10,230 nucleotides of DNA, taken from NCBI GenBank assembly GCA_030639035.1, contig DAOWDM010000057.1:1-10230 (forward strand), read 5' to 3'. Source of the DNA: Alphaproteobacteria bacterium. Lineage in GTDB: Bacteria; Pseudomonadota; Alphaproteobacteria; DAOWDM01. This document shows positions 7,754-10,230 of the stretch, in pieces. The notes under the pieces were generated by a model, which saw only the letters and a list, made by a program, of their open reading frames with translations, did no database searches and was not told the DNA's origin. The position numbers and the translations under genes are program-made. Within the stretch, counting starts at the first letter, position 1, and each line of letters starts with the position of its first letter.

Positions 7754-8959
7754 CTATTTAATTCCAATTATTTGACATACACCTTGCACAGGGATACGTA
7801 GCCAATCTGGTCTGTTAACAATTTCACCAACAATCTCATAAAGAGCTCTTTCAAGCACAAACATATCAAAAAGTTCACGTGCAGTCATATCATCTTTTGG
7901 ATAAGATTGACAGCCCTTGATAGCTTTTTGATAACTTTCAAGATATGCATCAACTGCCTGCTTTTCCCAATCCTCAACAAATGGCAAAAGTTCATTAAAA
8001 GGCTTTTTATATTTTTCTGCATAAGCAAAAAGAGCTGCCCATGAGGCATAGTTAAAAGACCTAGCCATACCTGCAACATCTTTTAGCTGACATTGCTTCT
8101 CACGACGCTCTTTCACAGAACGTATAGGTTCGCCTTCAAAATCAAGAATGTAAAAATCACCATCAGAAGCAATAACTTGTCCAAGATGATAATCACAATG
8201 ACAGCGAGTTTTTACTATATTTAATTCAGTTGGAGTAAAGTCATCAATTTTTGATATAATCTTGCCCCAATTGGATAGAAGGTCTTTAACTTGTTTAGGA
8301 GTATCTCCAGCAAAATTTTCAAGTGCAAGTTTCGCTTCTACTGCCTGATTTTTTACTCTTTTTACCCATAACTGCACGTCTTTTTCAGTAACAAGCTCAG
8401 GCTCAAAAGCAGCATTTCCACCATAAGCAAACGCCTTGTGCATTTCTGCTGTGCGAATCCCTAAAACCCTTATTCTATCAAGAAAAGCTGTATGATTCAC
8501 ATCTGAATCATCAAAACAAGACTCTAAATATTTGACTGCATTTGAAAAGCAATCACCTTGATTTTTTACAAATCCCTGTAAAATTGCCAAAGTTGCTGTT
8601 TCTCCATCAGCACCTATTGTTTCAACTTTACCAAGATAAGGAGGGGAATTTTTAAAGCCTGCAACTTCTGTCATGTAACGGCATATTTCGACTTCTGGGT
8701 GCATACCTGAAGATACATTGCGATAAATCTTGATAACAATGTCTTCGCCAACAAAAATAGATGTATTAGTTTGCTCTCCGTCAAAGACTCGGACTTCTGC
8801 ATTTTGATTGTTATTTATCAGCTTTTTTCCAAGTTCTGTGCATGAAATAGATATATTATTGTTAGTTTTTATATATTCCCCAACCATACGCAAGACAGCT
8901 TTTGTCGCATCTTTGCATATACAGTCAGATATATTATGTGAGGACTCAAATTCAGGCAC
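7754..8959 (-). CDS. mak: Maltokinase, stand-alone (ATP-dependent, makes maltose-1-phosphate)
   Basis: Maltokinase phosphorylates maltose with ATP to alpha-maltose-1-phosphate, the donor for GlgE. The 401-residue protein has the aminoglycoside-phosphotransferase-like kinase fold with wording specific to maltokinases: EQTNTSIFVGEDIVIKIYR (62-80) with ATP-binding Lys77, HPEVEICRYMTE (87-98), LAILQGFVKNQGD (124-136), the catalytic loop RCHCDYHLGQ (252-261) with Asp256, and LDFEGEPIRSVKERR (272-286) with metal ligand Asp273. DVAGMARSFNYA and RPDWLRIPVQG complete the match. In many relatives this domain is the C-terminal half of a TreS-Mak fusion; here no TreS domain is attached, and residues 1-55 look too short for a full N-terminal cap. 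The start is GTG, the only usable start before an in-frame TAA, with a weak AAGAAG 10 nt upstream; an ATG at codon 25 lacks a ribosome site. The catalytic loop has Cys in place of the usual Gly. Confidence 0.92.
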   Translation of the reverse strand: MPEFESSHNISDCICKDATKAVLRMVGEYIKTNNNISISCTELGKKLINNNQNAEVRVFDGEQTNTSIFVGEDIVIKIYRNVSSGMHPEVEICRYMTEVAGFKNSPPYLGKVETIGADGETATLAILQGFVKNQGDCFSNAVKYLESCFDDSDVNHTAFLDRIRVLGIRTAEMHKAFAYGGNAAFEPELVTEKDVQLWVKRVKNQAVEAKLALENFAGDTPKQVKDLLSNWGKIISKIDDFTPTELNIVKTRCHCDYHLGQVIASDGDFYILDFEGEPIRSVKERREKQCQLKDVAGMARSFNYASWAALFAYAEKYKKPFNELLPFVEDWEKQAVDAYLESYQKAIKGCQSYPKDDMTARELFDMFVLERALYEIVGEIVNRPDWLRIPVQGVCQIIGIK

Positions 8960-8993
8960 GCCAAAACAACTTCTTGATTAATAACAAGAGGTC

Positions 8994-9023
8994 AATATAC
9001 CCTATTTTTTAAATAAACTACAA
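8994..9023 (-). promoter_or_regulatory. Possible sigma70-type promoter for mak-glgB-glgX-malQ
   Basis: Read on the minus strand, TTGTAG (complement of 9018-9023) and TATATT (complement of 8994-8999) are 18 bp apart, and the second element ends 34 nt before the mak GTG. The -10 matches consensus at five of six positions but the -35 at only three. The 157-bp glgE-mak gap is much wider than the other gaps in the cluster, which fits a separate promoter. In AT-rich DNA such matches arise easily, so this is tentative. Confidence 0.3.
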
Positions 9024-9045
9024 GTTTAATATGAAGAACATACTA

Positions 9046-9097
9046 CAATATGTTGTAAAAAGCACAAGCTTTCAACCATGCCTTACACAACATATTG
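9046..9097. repeat. 11-bp perfect inverted repeat in the glgE-mak gap
   Basis: CAATATGTTGT (9046-9056) is perfectly repeated in inverse as ACAACATATTG (9087-9097), with 30 nt between the arms. The spacer holds a small hairpin, AAAGC (9059-9063) and GCTTT (9068-9072) around a 4-nt loop, which on the minus strand is followed by a run of five T's that overlaps its stem. The outer arm begins 19 nt past the glgE stop. In RNA it could form a stem-loop protecting the glgE 3' end or weakly terminating; in DNA the arms could be regulator half-sites. The sequence alone does not decide. No TreS-coding remnant is visible in this gap, which has stops in the frames examined. Confidence 0.6.
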
Positions 9098-9116
9098 ACA
9101 TTTTTTATTTTACATT

Positions 9117-10229
9117 CTACAGGCGGTCTATTGGAGTAATTCGATAAACAGCAACCTGCATTCCTGCTGAATACAGATGTATATTCTGCCTGCTTCCACG
9201 CTGTTCAAAAGAACCCCCTGAAAGCAAATCTTCGACTTTGAATCTGCCCCACCAAGGAATCCCCATATCATAAAGCGGATATTCAATATCAGCACTATGA
9301 GCTGCATTCGGGTCAAGATTCACTATAACGAAAACCATATTGCTACGGTCAGGAGTCATTTTTCCATAAAACAGAACATTATCATCTGATGAGTAACAGA
9401 ATTTCAAATTATCCATTTCATGCAAAGCAGGATTCTCTTTGCGAATACGATTAATGTTTGTAATAAAGCCTTTGATGTTATCTGGTCTATCCCAATCCCA
9501 TACTTTGTATTCGTATTTTTCGGAATTTAAGTATTCCTCTTTTCCTGCAACAGCCTCTCCTTCACAAAGCTCGAAACCGCTATAAATCCCATAAAGACTT
9601 GAAAGAGTAGCTGCTAGAGTTAATCTAATTATAAACGGAGTACGCCCTCCTTGTTGAAGGAAAAACGGCAGAATATCAGGCGTATTTGCAAAGAAATTAG
9701 GACGCATGTATTCAACGCTCTCTGTATAAGTACGCTGTGCTGTAAGTTCTTTTGATTCAGAATGCGTAAGCTCTTTAAGATATTCTGTCAGTGAATGTTT
9801 ATCGTTTCTCCATGTAAAGTAGGTATAAGACTGGGAAAAGCCAACCTTTGCCAACATTCTCATCATCGGAGGTTTTGTAAAAGCTTCTGCCAGAAAAAGA
9901 ACATCAGGATAATTGCATGTAATCTTTCTTATAAGCCACTCCCAAAAAGGAACAGACTTTGTATGAGGATTATCTACCCTGAAAATCTTTACTCCGCAGT
10001 CAATCCAAAACAACACTGTATCCAGCATTTCGTCCCATAATTCTTCTGCATTAGAACAATAGAAATTAACATTGACTATGTCTTCATACTTTTTAGGAGG
10101 ATTTTCAGCATACTGAATTGTTCCATCAGGACGGAATAAAAACCATTCAGGGTGTTCTTTTATCCATGGGTGATCTGGTGCACATTGAATAGCAAAATCC
10201 ATTGCTATTTCCATGCCGTAATTATTTGT
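9117..10229 (-). CDS. glgE: Alpha-1,4-glucan:maltose-1-phosphate maltosyltransferase GlgE, N-terminal part missing
   Basis: GlgE extends alpha-1,4-glucan chains by two glucose units at a time, using maltose-1-phosphate and releasing phosphate. It is the polymerising step of this cluster and belongs to GH13 subfamily 3. The frame stays open to the window edge (TNNYG precedes the first visible methionine at 10214), so about 370 C-terminal residues of a protein normally near 650-700 are present. Counting from that methionine: IAMDFAIQCAPDHPW (3-17), YAENPPKKYEDI (35-46), the nucleophile Asp81 in FRVDNPHTK, acid/base Glu110 in FLAEAF, SYTYFTWRN (129-137) and Asp180 in ANTPDILP. These phrases are diagnostic of GlgE rather than of general amylases or TreS. 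The C-terminal beta domain ends at a TAG (9117-9119). The missing part holds the N-terminal domains and the front of the barrel. It is followed by a 157-bp gap before mak. Confidence 0.95.
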   Translation of the reverse strand, partial: TNNYGMEIAMDFAIQCAPDHPWIKEHPEWFLFRPDGTIQYAENPPKKYEDIVNVNFYCSNAEELWDEMLDTVLFWIDCGVKIFRVDNPHTKSVPFWEWLIRKITCNYPDVLFLAEAFTKPPMMRMLAKVGFSQSYTYFTWRNDKHSLTEYLKELTHSESKELTAQRTYTESVEYMRPNFFANTPDILPFFLQQGGRTPFIIRLTLAATLSSLYGIYSGFELCEGEAVAGKEEYLNSEKYEYKVWDWDRPDNIKGFITNINRIRKENPALHEMDNLKFCYSSDDNVLFYGKMTPDRSNMVFVIVNLDPNAAHSADIEYPLYDMGIPWWGRFKVEDLLSGGSFEQRGSRQNIHLYSAGMQVAVYRITPIDRL

Positions 10230-10230
10230 A

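Noticed and set aside
8960..9116. Remnant of a degraded TreS gene in the glgE-mak gap
   Set aside because: The gap is only 157 bp, is AT-rich with stop codons, and shows no TreS motif; nothing supports a pseudogene here.
9095..9123. Plus-strand TTGACA followed 17 bp later by TACAGG as a promoter
   Set aside because: The -10 match is poor and no plus-strand gene lies downstream; it would read antisense into glgE.
1..10230. CRISPR array, tRNA or rRNA genes, insertion sequence or phage genes
   Set aside because: No regularly spaced direct repeats, cloverleaf-like or rRNA sequence, transposase or phage-like protein was seen; nearly all bases are explained by six metabolic genes.

Overview
The window is AT-rich (by eye) and looks alphaproteobacterial. 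The best lineage signal is a fused IspD-IspF protein whose IspF half has the wording typical of Alphaproteobacteria (RTGNGFDVH, CGVxxPHDxGLAGHSDAD, TTTEGLGFTGRKEGIA). The five-gene alpha-glucan cluster is also of a kind known from that class. Low G+C and a short palindromic intergenic element would suit a host-associated or gut alphaproteobacterium, but that last step is inference.

Layout. The left edge (2-994, + strand) holds the 3' part of ispDF, a bifunctional enzyme of the non-mevalonate isoprenoid pathway; it carries an in-frame 36-bp tandem duplication. A 76-bp gap follows, almost filled by a nested palindrome (1003-1058) that lies between two convergent genes. Everything to the right is on the minus strand. 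In the order of transcription it reads glgE (5' end beyond the window), a 157-bp gap with an inverted repeat and a possible promoter, mak, glgB, glgX and malQ. The last four are packed with gaps of 22 and 27 bp and then a 14-bp overlap, so they are very probably one operon. No stretch longer than 157 bp lacks a gene.

How the genes work together. This is the GlgE route of alpha-glucan (glycogen) metabolism. Mak phosphorylates maltose to maltose-1-phosphate; GlgE transfers maltosyl units from it to alpha-1,4-glucan; GlgB adds alpha-1,6 branches; GlgX debranches; MalQ disproportionates and recycles short maltodextrins. All five have their catalytic residues and look functional. TreS, which usually feeds maltose to Mak and is often fused to it in related bacteria, is not in the window: Mak is a free-standing protein directly downstream of glgE.

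I found no evidence of a wholly new system. The points worth a second look are the duplication in IspDF, the stand-alone Mak, cysteine substitutions beside the catalytic residues of Mak and MalQ, a C-terminal tail on GlgX, the doubled start region of malQ, and the two intergenic palindromes.
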